Shown here: one piece after another, positions 51,881 through 61,270 of the stretch
Numbering within the stretch: the stretch's first letter is position 1
Layout: every line of letters begins with the position of its first letter
NCBI GenBank assembly: GCA_047602295.1
Contig: JASGHP010000001.1
Span: forward strand, 2,046,001 to 2,110,000
Length of the DNA stretch: 64,000 nucleotides
Direction: 5' to 3'
DNA from: JACMLD01 sp047602295
GTDB lineage: Bacteria; Bacteroidota; Bacteroidia; Chitinophagales; Chitinophagaceae
Notes under the pieces: generated by a model
Database searches by the model: none
What the model saw: only the letters and a program-made list of their open reading frames with translations
What the model was told of the DNA's origin: nothing
Position numbers and translations under genes: made by a program

Positions 51881-52791
51881 TTTTCCTGCAGTTCTATAGG
51901 ATTATTCATAACAGGACCGTTACCTTTTGGTGCAATCATTACGTGATCCATTTTAGGGCCACCGCCCTGGCTATTGGCTGTATTCATGGCCTGCACAAAC
52001 GCGGCAGGGTCTTTTTCCATGGCTGCTTTTAATTTATCAAATTCCTTTTGCGTGGTTTTAACTGCTTTTGTGGGCAATTGAATAAGGTTCGGATCTTCAT
52101 CCAACCCCCGCAATATGGGTGGAGTATCCTTTTCATTGTTTTTGGCAGTTGCCAACTGGTCTTTTCCTGATGATGGCGCTGTCTTTTCTACACCATCAAA
52201 TGCAAATACCACTTCATTCTTTGTATCATGGGCGTCAACAATAGCACCAGGCAAACCATTTAGCTTCCATGGTCCTGAATGCACGGGCAAATCAGGGCAA
52301 AACCAAACAATATAATCACGCCCTTTAAAATGACAGGTAGCTTTCTGGCAATGCAGCCCGCCAAAACTTGCAGTGTCAGTAGAAATCTTCCACTCTATAG
52401 TTGGTATAGCACCATCAACCAGGTATTCATTCATTATCAGGTTTTCTTTGGTAAACATTTTCTGCTCACCGGGGTACTGGTAATAGCGGGTAGGAGATCC
52501 GGCACCCCTTCTGTTAATCATAACTCGCCCGTCTGGACTATTAGCCAAGGCTTCTGCATACGCTTTTTTAAATTGCTGATCTGCCATTAAGCCGTCGTAG
52601 CTTCTGTAAACACTTGCGCCTTTGCCCAAAAACAATACTGTGTTTTCGGTATAAGGATGTTCACGGTTATTGGTGTCACGCACATGGGTAAATTTATAAT
52701 GCACCATTAACCAGGCGGTGTCGGTCTTTTGCGCTTTTGAAGTGATTAATACAGTTAGCAAAAACAAAACGAAGGAGAATTGCTTTTTCAT
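51877..52791 (-). CDS. GLPGLI family protein
   Basis: 304 aa with signal peptide MKKQFSFVLFLLTVLITSKA. The signature appears as WKLNGLPGAIVDAHD at about residues 193-207 after IVWFCPDLPVHSGP, matching the GLPGLI family, a Bacteroidota-specific group of unknown function. Earlier parts (AWLMVHYKFTHVRD, YQYPGEQKMFTKENLIMNEY) also fit. The C-terminus is rich in Asn, Met and Gly and variable. It precedes and overlaps the TonB-type gene, an arrangement frequent for this family, and is divergent from the LytS/LytTR pair. Periplasmic or outer-membrane location is expected. Confidence 0.9.
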   Translation of the reverse strand: MKKQFSFVLFLLTVLITSKAQKTDTAWLMVHYKFTHVRDTNNREHPYTENTVLFLGKGASVYRSYDGLMADQQFKKAYAEALANSPDGRVMINRRGAGSPTRYYQYPGEQKMFTKENLIMNEYLVDGAIPTIEWKISTDTASFGGLHCQKATCHFKGRDYIVWFCPDLPVHSGPWKLNGLPGAIVDAHDTKNEVVFAFDGVEKTAPSSGKDQLATAKNNEKDTPPILRGLDEDPNLIQLPTKAVKTTQKEFDKLKAAMEKDPAAFVQAMNTANSQGGGPKMDHVMIAPKGNGPVMNNPIELQEK

Positions 52792-52972
52792 GATGATGTT
52801 ATTTTACAGCAATACTATTTACAATGCACTGCTTTGTAAAAACTTCGGTATGAATAGGCGTGCAGCAGGTTCGAAGTGCAGTTATTTGTTATCCGGGATT
52901 TCAAAAAAGACCTGTTTGGCCATCATTTTATGTAGTTAATCACCGTAGCTTTTAATGGCAGGTTGAAGGCCC

Positions 52973-52980
52973 TAACTTTG
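52973..52980 (+). promoter_or_regulatory. candidate -7 element directly before the LytS start codon
   Basis: TAACTTTG matches TAnnTTTG and ends 5 bases before the ATG at 52986, so transcription from it would start about at the start codon. That would mean a leaderless mRNA or a second start downstream. No good TTTG is placed at the expected distance upstream. Confidence 0.4.
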
Positions 52981-52985
52981 TCCTC

Positions 52986-54176
52986 ATGGTTACAATCAAA
53001 AAAAGATGGTGGATAGAAATATTGTTGCACCTGGTATTTTGGGCGGGTGTTTTTTATGTGCTAACCTCCCTGAACAGCTCTCATATACATGTAGCAACAA
53101 GAGGCCCGCGCATTATGATGAGAGATCAGTTTGAAGAAACCTATATATCTTCTTACGTCTATGTCATCGTACTTTTCCTGGCGATGCTTTTTTATAGCAA
53201 TATATTTTGGCTATTCAGGAAAGTTATTCGAAATAAAAACAGTTTAATACGTGTTGGCATTTGCGCTGTTTGGTTTGCACTTATTTTTTCTGCAAACTAT
53301 TTTATAGCTGGCCCAATGTTTAACAAGGAAAACCCCACTCCACTGCCACCACCCGGGCCGTCTGCTTTTGTTGTAAAACGTGATATTGAAATAAGAGACA
53401 CAGTGCGCCGAAAAGCACTTGACCGCCTTGCCAACACAGATGCCGTTAACTTTACTATTAGCGACTGGCTGCATATTCAGCCTGTAATATTGCTGGCTTT
53501 TCTTGTTATACAGGGAATAGCAATTGCTTATTTCTTTTTGAAAGAGTGGACAAAAAGTGAACTCATTCAAAGCCAGTTGCAGGCAAATCAACTTAGCACA
53601 GAGATCAAATTCCTTAAATCGCAGATCAATCCGCATTTTCTTTTCAATACACTTAACAACCTGTTCTCTATGGCGCAGAGCAAAGGAAACGATGAACTGG
53701 CTGATGGCATTTCAAAGCTTTCAGGCATGATGCGTTATATGTTGTATGACAGTAATGAAGAAATAGTGCCGCTGGAAAAAGAAATTATATACCTGGAAGA
53801 ATGCATCACCCTTAACAAACTGCGCTATGCAGATGAAGAAGTAGAAGTTATATTTGAACAAAGCGGGCAAATTGCCGGAACAAGAATTGCGCCCATGCTG
53901 TTTATTCCATTTGTAGAGAATGCATTCAAGTATGGTGTAGCCATAGGGCAAAAAGCGATCTTGCAAATTACACTGGCAGTTTCCAATCAAAAACTGATCT
54001 TTACTTGTGAAAACACAGATTACAGCGCAGTAAAAAAAATGGAAATGGAAATAAGTGGTATTGGATTGGAAAATGTGCAAAGAAGGCTGGCACTTGTTTA
54101 CCCAGGTAAACACCGGTTGAATATTATTAAAGCAGAAGGAAAATTTAAGGTTAATCTAGAAATCGATCTGTCATGA
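52986..54176 (+). CDS. LytS/YehU-type sensor histidine kinase
   Basis: 396 aa, four membrane helices (IEILLHLVFWAGVFYVLTSL, YVYVIVLFLAMLFYSNIFWL, IRVGICAVWFALIFSANYFI, PVILLAFLVIQGIAIAYFFL). The His_kinase domain carries the phospho-acceptor in LKSQINPHFLFNTLNNLFS at about residues 210-230 and later MLFIPFVENAFKYGV, the N-box equivalent, then GIGLENVQRRLALVYPG. This is the class that partners LytTR regulators. The stop overlaps the regulator start by four bases (ATGA). It is divergent from the GLPGLI/TonB-type pair by 195 bp, so it may control it. Confidence 0.93.
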   Translation: MVTIKKRWWIEILLHLVFWAGVFYVLTSLNSSHIHVATRGPRIMMRDQFEETYISSYVYVIVLFLAMLFYSNIFWLFRKVIRNKNSLIRVGICAVWFALIFSANYFIAGPMFNKENPTPLPPPGPSAFVVKRDIEIRDTVRRKALDRLANTDAVNFTISDWLHIQPVILLAFLVIQGIAIAYFFLKEWTKSELIQSQLQANQLSTEIKFLKSQINPHFLFNTLNNLFSMAQSKGNDELADGISKLSGMMRYMLYDSNEEIVPLEKEIIYLEECITLNKLRYADEEVEVIFEQSGQIAGTRIAPMLFIPFVENAFKYGVAIGQKAILQITLAVSNQKLIFTCENTDYSAVKKMEMEISGIGLENVQRRLALVYPGKHRLNIIKAEGKFKVNLEIDLS

Positions 54177-54865
54177 TAAGCTGCATTGCTATTGACGATG
54201 AACCGAAGGCGCTGGAAGTAATAGAACGCTATTGTCAGAAAACAAATTTAGTCAATCTCAAAGCCAGCTTTCGCGAACCACTGAAGGCCATAGAGTTTCT
54301 GCAAAAGGAAAAAACAGACCTTATCTTTCTGGACATTAATATGCCCGATATCAGCGGCATTCAACTGTTGCAAACTTTAACACCACGTCCATTAATTATT
54401 TTCACTACAGCCTATAGTCAATATGCAGTTGAAAGTTATTCGCTCAATGCATTGGACTACCTGCTAAAGCCGGTTACGTTTGAGCGTTTCCTGATGGCTA
54501 TCAATAAAGCCACAGCAGCATTGAATACAAAAAATATTTCTGAGAGTGATGATGACGCTGCTGTATTCATCAAAAGCGGTCCGCAGACTTACAGGGTTAA
54601 AGTAAATGATGTATTATACCTGGAAAAGAACGGCAATTATATTACTATACACCTAAAGGAAAAACAAATCCTTGTTCGCGAGAACATGAGTGATATTTTT
54701 GATCTCCTGCCCGCTGCAGATTTTATACGTGTACACAAATCCTATGCTGTCAGCATCCGGCATATCAGTATGATAGAGATTCACCAGCTTATCGTGTATG
54801 GTGCAAAAATTCCTATCGGCAGCACTTACAGAGATGCACTCCGCGAACGTCTTGGGATTGTGTAA
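54173..54865 (+). CDS. LytTR-family response regulator
   Basis: 230 aa. The receiver domain (1-115) has acidic residues IDDE at 7-10, phospho-acceptor Asp54 in IFLDINMPD, Thr79 in IIFTTAY and Lys99 in YLLKPV. The LytTR DNA-binding domain (about 135-230) shows VLYLEKNGNYITIHL, LPAADFIRVHKSYAVSI and PIGSTYRDALRERL. It is translated together with the LytS-type kinase upstream. Targets probably include the divergent GLPGLI/TonB-type genes, but no operator was identified. Confidence 0.95.
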   Translation: MISCIAIDDEPKALEVIERYCQKTNLVNLKASFREPLKAIEFLQKEKTDLIFLDINMPDISGIQLLQTLTPRPLIIFTTAYSQYAVESYSLNALDYLLKPVTFERFLMAINKATAALNTKNISESDDDAAVFIKSGPQTYRVKVNDVLYLEKNGNYITIHLKEKQILVRENMSDIFDLLPAADFIRVHKSYAVSIRHISMIEIHQLIVYGAKIPIGSTYRDALRERLGIV

Positions 54866-54896
54866 AGATCACAAATTTTGGAAGTGCTGCGAATTC

Positions 54897-56297
54897 TTAT
54901 CTTCTTGCAGTTTGATCTGTGGCAGCAAAAGAACCCGGGAACGTTTCATGCGTTTTATTATCTCTGAGGTAAAATGAGCGAATAGCTCCTACGCCGGAAA
55001 AGACAATCGATACGCCATATACTTTCTTCAACGGAAAAGAGTAATTGCCGGTGTACACCAGTTTGTCATTGATGTAGATAGAAGCTTTTTTATTCAATAC
55101 GGTAAATTTTATGTTACCACCTTTAGAAAGATCTGCATCAAGGAAACTGAGATTGGGCTCGCTTCCTTCATTGTATTGTTCAGACAGTCTTAAATGCAGC
55201 CATTGCTCGCAACCGGGGCGTATAATGCGGAAAGAATGTTTTGATTGCTCTCCATATACCACAATTCCTACCTGCGAACATCGAACACCGGGCCTTTGCG
55301 CAGAAGTAATAACATTGGTAGAAAGTTCAAAATTATCACCGTCTATGTTAGTGGGCATAATATTATCAAACCCAATAAAAAAAGTATTGCTGGTATCAAT
55401 GCCAGAATGAAGGATTTGCATTATGTCTGCACCCAGGGTGGCAGATTTACCAGTCAGAAGGCTTGTTTCAATAGGGTAGACGCGGGTAGTATCCCTGGGC
55501 ATAGTGCCCGTAGCAGACCAGCCACTTGTTCTTAAATAAATAACGGCGGTATCAATTGGTGTTGAACCGTATTTGAGGATGCTGTAAAAGCGGCCGGGTG
55601 TTTCATAATAATGACTGAATGCTTGTCTTCCGCCCAATGCTTCAAGTCTTCTGCCATCGCCATAATCAACCGACCATGATTTTGTTTCGTCTACCCCTGC
55701 CTGCAACCTGCAAACGAAATTGGCAGTATGTGGTGTTTCGCCTTCAGGATTAAGGCAACTGAAAGTAATGTTTGTTGCATCCGGAAGGGTAGGGCGTTGC
55801 CATACATACTTGTAAAGAATTAGTATGGATGGAATCATCAATAAACAGGTAAATAGGATGATTCTATTTGATGATTTTGACTGCCTGCCTGGTTGCTGCA
55901 ATGTAGGAGCTGTGTTAACTGCCGAAACTGCAACATCATTGGTGGCAGCAGTCTCTTGCTTTTCATGAATAGTTGAAGCCGGTTCCTCTGCTGGCCGGTA
56001 ATGTGCAACCAGTTCTTCCCATGTTTTATAACCTGCATAAGAAGCCAATGCATCACGGGTAGCTTTCTGTGGATAATATCTTTCGGGAGTTTTTAGTTTT
56101 CCGAAGATGCGCTTCAGTGTGCTTGGGCTTAAAGTGATAGAAGTATTGCGGGTTAATATGCCACTCAGTCGCATGTAGTCGCTGTTGGTCCACGAGCTGA
56201 TCGGAAGTTTGCCAAATTTTTCAGCCACCAATCGGCAACAGATCTCCAAATAGAAGAAAGACTGACCCGTTACCGCTTGTTCATTTTCCATTGGCAT
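54897..56297 (-). CDS. membrane-spanning predicted regulator with extracytoplasmic PKD and lectin-like region
   Basis: 466 aa from ATG 56297 (MPMENEQAV); 56291 is equally possible, and the frame is open to 56381. Residues about 10-95 are a helical cytoplasmic domain (WTNSDYMRLSGILTRNTSIT, LSPSTLKRIFGKLKTPERYY, RDALASYAGYKTWEELVAHY) of a kind that recurs in Bacteroidota predicted DNA-binding proteins. A Pro/Thr-rich linker leads to one transmembrane helix (IILFTCLLMIPSILILYKYV). Outside, residues about 190-270 look like a PKD domain (SWSVDYGDGRRL, AFSHYYETPGRFYSILKYG), and the last 180 residues like a LamG-type beta-sandwich (DGDNFELSTNVI, NKKASIYINDKLVYTGNYSF). It is divergent from the SusC gene by 165 bp. 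I infer a sensor that regulates the locus; DNA binding is not demonstrated. Confidence 0.75.
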   Translation of the reverse strand: MPMENEQAVTGQSFFYLEICCRLVAEKFGKLPISSWTNSDYMRLSGILTRNTSITLSPSTLKRIFGKLKTPERYYPQKATRDALASYAGYKTWEELVAHYRPAEEPASTIHEKQETAATNDVAVSAVNTAPTLQQPGRQSKSSNRIILFTCLLMIPSILILYKYVWQRPTLPDATNITFSCLNPEGETPHTANFVCRLQAGVDETKSWSVDYGDGRRLEALGGRQAFSHYYETPGRFYSILKYGSTPIDTAVIYLRTSGWSATGTMPRDTTRVYPIETSLLTGKSATLGADIMQILHSGIDTSNTFFIGFDNIMPTNIDGDNFELSTNVITSAQRPGVRCSQVGIVVYGEQSKHSFRIIRPGCEQWLHLRLSEQYNEGSEPNLSFLDADLSKGGNIKFTVLNKKASIYINDKLVYTGNYSFPLKKVYGVSIVFSGVGAIRSFYLRDNKTHETFPGSFAATDQTARR

Positions 56298-56462
56298 AGT
56301 TCGCAAAATAATGGTTATAAACCATTTGAGTTGTTCAAATTTTTGCTCAGCCAATTGCATAAGGCCAAAACAAAAAAGCAAGGCTGCGCAAACATAATTT
56401 CATTGTACTAAAACAAAGCTAAAGAAAACCCTTTGCTTCTTTAGCCAAAACTCTAACGCTAT

Positions 56463-59400
56463 ATGAAAAAATTACTGTTGCTATTGGTCTTTGCGGCCGG
56501 TCTGCAAATTGTGCATGCACAAACCAAAACCATTACCGGCCTGGTCATTGATTCTTCTAACGCACAACCCCTGGCAGGCGCATCAATCGGGCTTTCATCT
56601 TCAAAAGCAGGAACAACTACTTCAGCAGAAGGAAAGTTTACACTACAGGTTCCGGTCAGCGTCACTTCTATCAACATCTCTATGACAGGTTATCAACCAA
56701 TAACGGTACAGTTATCGGGCGGCAATTTGACCGTACGACTTGTCTCTTTACGCAAAGAGCTTGATGATGTGGTGGTGGTTGGGTACAGCACACAAAAAAG
56801 AAAAGATATTACCGGTGCTGTGGCTACTATAACGGCCAAGGACGTTGGCGAAAGACGTTCCACTCAATTATCACAAGCCCTGCAGGGAAGTGTTGCAGGT
56901 GTTTCGGTTACCCGCAGTGGTTCTTCCCCGGGTGCCGGCTCCAGCATATTGATACGTGGCGTTACAACCCTAAATACCAATAGCCCGCTAATTATTGTAG
57001 ATGGTGTACCCAACGGCAGCATTGATAATATTAATGCCGATGACGTGGCAAGCATCACTGTATTGAAGGATGCATCGGCAGCCATTTATGGTTCGCGTGC
57101 CGCTGCAGGTGTAATATTAGTTACTACGAAAAGGGGCAGCAGTGGAAAAGGAAGCCTGGAATACAGTTATGAATATGGAATGAACAAACCATTGGCGCAA
57201 CCCACTTATGTAGACGCACCTACCTATATGAAATTGTTCAATGAAAAGTCTACCAACGATGGGGCATCTTCCGGGCCTTATGCACAGGCTTATATAGATC
57301 ATTTTGCAGACAGCATGCGGGCTAATCCTAATAAATTTCCTTTTGCCAATACTGATTGGCAGAAGGCTATATTGGTGCATTCTTTCGCACCCCGCCAGCA
57401 GCATAGCCTTATTTACACGGCAGGTTCAGAAATGGTGAAGACAAAGATTTCTATAGGTTACACTAATGAAGGCGCCCTATACGATAACCGCAATTACAAA
57501 AGATTGTTGTTTCGCATGAACAATGATGTAAAGATAAACAGCAAGCTCAACAGCAATATTGATGTGTCTTTTATCCGCAGCGAAAACACCAGCCCGGTTG
57601 GTTTTACCAGTGGAAATGCTATTTACGAGAGTCGCACTATGCCGGGCATATACCAGGCTTATTATACCAATGGACAACTAGCACCGGGTAAAGATGGACG
57701 CAACCCGGTAGCGCAGATATACCAGGGTGGTTCAGATAAATTTACCGACAACCAGTTAACCGGAAGACTGGCACTTAATTTTCTTCCTGTAAAAGGTTTG
57801 CGTTTAACAGGTCTGTTCTCTCCAACACTTGTATTTGACAAAGAAAAAAACTTTGCACGCAAAATCATTTTCAATAATGCCGATGGCTCCGTTGGCACTG
57901 TCACCAACAGGGCTAATACGGATTTGAACGAATACCGGGCAGAGAATGTAAACCTTACCGGGCAGTTTATTGCCGAGTACAATCATACTTTTCATAAAGA
58001 CCATAATTTAAGCGTATTAGGCCTTTTTGAAGAATTGTATTATAACAATGAAAGCTTAAATGCCGCCCGCAGCGGATTTGCGCTCTCAGATTTTCCATAC
58101 CTCAATGCAGGCTCTCAACAGTTGTGGACCAATGCAGGCACTTCATATGCTTTGTCTATCCGCTCTTTTATGGGCACACTCAATTATAATTACAAGGGAA
58201 AATATTATGTGCAGGGCATTTTGCGCAACGATAATTCTTCCCGCTTTGCACCGGCTTTCCGCCAGGCAAACTTCCCTTCAGTATCGGTGGGCTGGGTATT
58301 GAGCGCAGAACCCTGGATGCAATCTTTCAATTGGTTATCGTTTTTCAAATTGCGTGCTTCCTGGGGAAAACTGGGTAATGAAAGAACGATTGATGCGAAT
58401 GGCAACGCAACTTATTATCCCTCTCAGGCGCTGATCAATTTTTCCAATGCACTTTTTTACCAGAATGGATCAATTGTATCACTCACTGGTGGCAATCAAC
58501 AAGTGTATGCAGTGAATGATATTACCTGGGAAACAACACAAACACAAAACGTAGGTTTTGACGCGGCGTTTATAGATAACCGTTTGACTGCATCAGGGGA
58601 TTATTTTTATAAGAAGACGAATAATATTCTGTTGCTGCTGGATATACCGCTCAATCTGGGTTATGGAAAGCCACAGCAGAATGCAGGTTCTTTAGGCATA
58701 CATGGCTGGGAATTTACAGTGAACTGGAAAGATCGCATTGGGAAACTAGGTTATGCTATTGGCTTTAACCTTTCTGATGCCAAATCAAAAGTGATTGATA
58801 TGAAGGGAACCAAAATCATTGGCGACCAGTCTACTTTTGCCGGTAGTGAATTTAATGAATGGTACGGCTTAAAAACAACCGGTATCTACCAGACTGCTGC
58901 TGCTGCCACTGCGGCCCCAAGAACTGCTGCTACGGTAACCGCAGGTGATATTGGGTATATGGATGTAAATAAAGATGGCATCATTAATTCTAATGACAGG
59001 GTATTATTAGGTGGTTCCTTACCGCGTTATCTCTATGGAGGCAATATTCATCTTGATTATAAGAATTTTGATTTCGCATTGATTTGGCAGGGAGTTGGAA
59101 AAAAACTCAGCCGGCTGAACAGTGATGTAGTGCAACCTTTTGCAGAAGCTTTTGGTAATGTATCTACAGAAATCTATAGTAGTTACTGGAGCCCCACTAA
59201 AACTGCTGATCAAAACCAGGCTGCCAAATATCCGCGATTAACTGCTACTTCCAGTAGCAATAATTATTCGCTGTCTGATTTCTGGTTGCTTAACGGAGCG
59301 TATTTCCGCATTAAAAACCTGACATTGGGATATACCTTTAAACAGGCCTTCCTGCAAAAAGGTGGAATACAATCCATCCGGTTTTATATAGCTGCAAACG

Positions 59401-59507
59401 ATGTGTTTTCCATTAGTCATTTTCCCAAATACATTGATCCTGAATCCGGCAATTCCGGTTATCCTATTATGGCCAATTACCTGTTTGGTGCCAGTATTAA
59501 ATTCTAA
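56463..59507 (+). CDS. SusC/RagA-type TonB-linked outer-membrane transporter
   Basis: 1014 aa. Signal peptide 1-20 (MKKLLLLLVFAAGLQIVHAQ). Carboxypeptidase-like domain at 22-105 (ITGLVIDSSNAQPLAGASIG), TonB-box-like VVVVGYSTQKRKDITGAVAT, and a plug domain (LSQALQGSVAGVSVTRS, SILIRGVTTLNTNSPLIIVD, VLKDASAAIYGSRAAAGVIL) typical of SusC. A 22-strand barrel follows, with the late motifs GYMDVNKDGIINSNDRVLLG and ALIWQGVGKKLSRLN, and ends VFSISHFPKYIDPESG...LFGASIKF. It forms the outer-membrane gate with the SusD lipoprotein 18 bp downstream. The substrate is inferred to be an oligosaccharide from the neighbouring hydrolase gene. Confidence 0.96.
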   Translation: MKKLLLLLVFAAGLQIVHAQTKTITGLVIDSSNAQPLAGASIGLSSSKAGTTTSAEGKFTLQVPVSVTSINISMTGYQPITVQLSGGNLTVRLVSLRKELDDVVVVGYSTQKRKDITGAVATITAKDVGERRSTQLSQALQGSVAGVSVTRSGSSPGAGSSILIRGVTTLNTNSPLIIVDGVPNGSIDNINADDVASITVLKDASAAIYGSRAAAGVILVTTKRGSSGKGSLEYSYEYGMNKPLAQPTYVDAPTYMKLFNEKSTNDGASSGPYAQAYIDHFADSMRANPNKFPFANTDWQKAILVHSFAPRQQHSLIYTAGSEMVKTKISIGYTNEGALYDNRNYKRLLFRMNNDVKINSKLNSNIDVSFIRSENTSPVGFTSGNAIYESRTMPGIYQAYYTNGQLAPGKDGRNPVAQIYQGGSDKFTDNQLTGRLALNFLPVKGLRLTGLFSPTLVFDKEKNFARKIIFNNADGSVGTVTNRANTDLNEYRAENVNLTGQFIAEYNHTFHKDHNLSVLGLFEELYYNNESLNAARSGFALSDFPYLNAGSQQLWTNAGTSYALSIRSFMGTLNYNYKGKYYVQGILRNDNSSRFAPAFRQANFPSVSVGWVLSAEPWMQSFNWLSFFKLRASWGKLGNERTIDANGNATYYPSQALINFSNALFYQNGSIVSLTGGNQQVYAVNDITWETTQTQNVGFDAAFIDNRLTASGDYFYKKTNNILLLLDIPLNLGYGKPQQNAGSLGIHGWEFTVNWKDRIGKLGYAIGFNLSDAKSKVIDMKGTKIIGDQSTFAGSEFNEWYGLKTTGIYQTAAAATAAPRTAATVTAGDIGYMDVNKDGIINSNDRVLLGGSLPRYLYGGNIHLDYKNFDFALIWQGVGKKLSRLNSDVVQPFAEAFGNVSTEIYSSYWSPTKTADQNQAAKYPRLTATSSSNNYSLSDFWLLNGAYFRIKNLTLGYTFKQAFLQKGGIQSIRFYIAANDVFSISHFPKYIDPESGNSGYPIMANYLFGASIKF

Positions 59508-59525
59508 CCTCAAATTATTGTCAAC

Positions 59526-61217
59526 ATGAAATCTTTCTTTATATATTTTACCGCAGCACTAACAGTCTTACTGTTTAACGCCTGCAATAAACTTAATCTT
59601 ACCCCGCCGGATCAACCTTCTTCTTCCAGCTATTATGCAAACCAGACAGAACTGGAGATGGCTGTGGATGATTTATACCGTGTAGATTTTTGGGCAAACG
59701 ACAATGAAACCTATACGGATAATCATTGGTATCGCGGTGAGCTGGGCAATGCGGTTACATTCGGAACCATGAATTCGCAAGATGCAAATGTGCAAAGCTA
59801 TTACCAGATTTGTTACAACGCAATTGCCCGGGCGAATAGTTTTTTAGCTAATGATAATCGTGCTGCTGCTAATACACCCGCTGCAATCATTCGACAGTAT
59901 GAAGCAGAAATGCGGCTGATCAGGGCTTACCAGTATTCCCGTCTTATTGAACATTTTGGAGACGTGCCTTTTATAATTGCACCTCAAACACTGGAAGAAT
60001 CAAGCAATAGGCAAAGAACAGGGCAGGATACAATACTGCAGTTTATCTTAAAAGAACTTGATACCGCTGCTACGATTCTTCCTAATAGTTATTCAGGCTC
60101 GCAGGTGCAACGTCTTACCAAAGGAGCTGCGCTTGCCATTAAGGCACGCACTGCTTTATTCTATGGAAAATGGGATGTAGCTGCAGCAGCAGCGCAATCT
60201 ATTATTCAACTGGCTAACGCCGGCGTATACACACTGTATTCATCTTATACCAATTTATTTTTAACTGCGGGCAAAAACAATTCAGAGTTAATCATTCGTG
60301 TGCCACGCAGCCAGGCATTAGGAGTTTATACCAGCGGAACGGAAGTGCAGGATTTTCTACCACGAAATGTGGGTGGATTTGGTGCACGCCTTCCCACGCG
60401 GGAAATGTTTGATGCTTATGAATGTACCGATGGTAAGCTGATTACACAGTCGCCGCTTTATGATTATCATAACCCTTTCAAAAACCGAGATCCGAGGCTT
60501 ACTGCAAGCATCGTGGAATTCAGTACTATCTGGTTAGGCGTAGATTACCAACCGCATCCGGATACGTTAAAAGTATTCAGCACAAAAACAAACGGACTTA
60601 TTACCAATAACGACACACGTGCTAATGCAACTTTCGCCAGCTATACCGGTTTTCTATGGAGGAAAGGCATTGAGCAAAGCTGGGTAGACAAGCTGGCGCA
60701 GGACAATGATATCATCATCTGCAGATATGCAGAGATGCTACTTACATACGCAGAAGCAAAAATTGAACTCAATCAAATTGATCAAACGGTGCTGGACGCT
60801 ATTAATAAAGTTCGTGCCAGGGCTTACGGTGTTGCCTATACGCAAACAGCATCTTATCCGGCAATCACCACTACAGATCAAACCCAGCTAAGGCAGATTG
60901 TGCGCAGGGAAAGAAGGGTAGAGTTTCCGTTGGAAGGCTTGCGTTATATGGATCTTATTCGCTGGAAACTGGCAGAGAAAGCGCTTACCCGTCCTGTTAT
61001 CGGGTTGCCTGATCCTGCTAATCAGAACCGCAGCAAATGGCCGTTTCCTGGTGTAACGCCTATTGACAGCGATGGCGTTGCGGATTATTCCGGCTTTGGT
61101 ACCGATGTAAAAATAGTTGCGCAGCGAAGTTTTGATAAGTCAAAACAATACCTCTGGCCAATCCCGGATGTAGAGAGACGAGTGAATCCCAAAATCACAC
61201 AAAACCCCGGGTATTAA
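59526..61217 (+). CDS. SusD/RagB-type surface glycan-binding lipoprotein
   Basis: 563 aa lipoprotein: the signal ends in LLFNAC with Cys20 lipidated. Typical SusD parts are SSYYANQTELEMAVDDLYRV near the N-terminus, YEAEMRLIRAYQYSRLIEHF followed by GDVPFI (TPR region), RLTKGAALAIKARTALFYGK, and the C-terminal IICRYAEMLLTYAEAKIELN, VRRERRVEFPLEGLRYMDLI RW and YLWPIPDVERRVNPKITQNP. It caps the SusC transporter and binds the glycan. It is in one operon with SusC, and 53 bp ahead of the 812 aa gene. Confidence 0.96.
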   Translation: MKSFFIYFTAALTVLLFNACNKLNLTPPDQPSSSSYYANQTELEMAVDDLYRVDFWANDNETYTDNHWYRGELGNAVTFGTMNSQDANVQSYYQICYNAIARANSFLANDNRAAANTPAAIIRQYEAEMRLIRAYQYSRLIEHFGDVPFIIAPQTLEESSNRQRTGQDTILQFILKELDTAATILPNSYSGSQVQRLTKGAALAIKARTALFYGKWDVAAAAAQSIIQLANAGVYTLYSSYTNLFLTAGKNNSELIIRVPRSQALGVYTSGTEVQDFLPRNVGGFGARLPTREMFDAYECTDGKLITQSPLYDYHNPFKNRDPRLTASIVEFSTIWLGVDYQPHPDTLKVFSTKTNGLITNNDTRANATFASYTGFLWRKGIEQSWVDKLAQDNDIIICRYAEMLLTYAEAKIELNQIDQTVLDAINKVRARAYGVAYTQTASYPAITTTDQTQLRQIVRRERRVEFPLEGLRYMDLIRWKLAEKALTRPVIGLPDPANQNRSKWPFPGVTPIDSDGVADYSGFGTDVKIVAQRSFDKSKQYLWPIPDVERRVNPKITQNPGY

Positions 61218-61270
61218 ATATATCACGCAAAACCATCCACCAGATTTATTCAAACAAGCCACTCATTATT

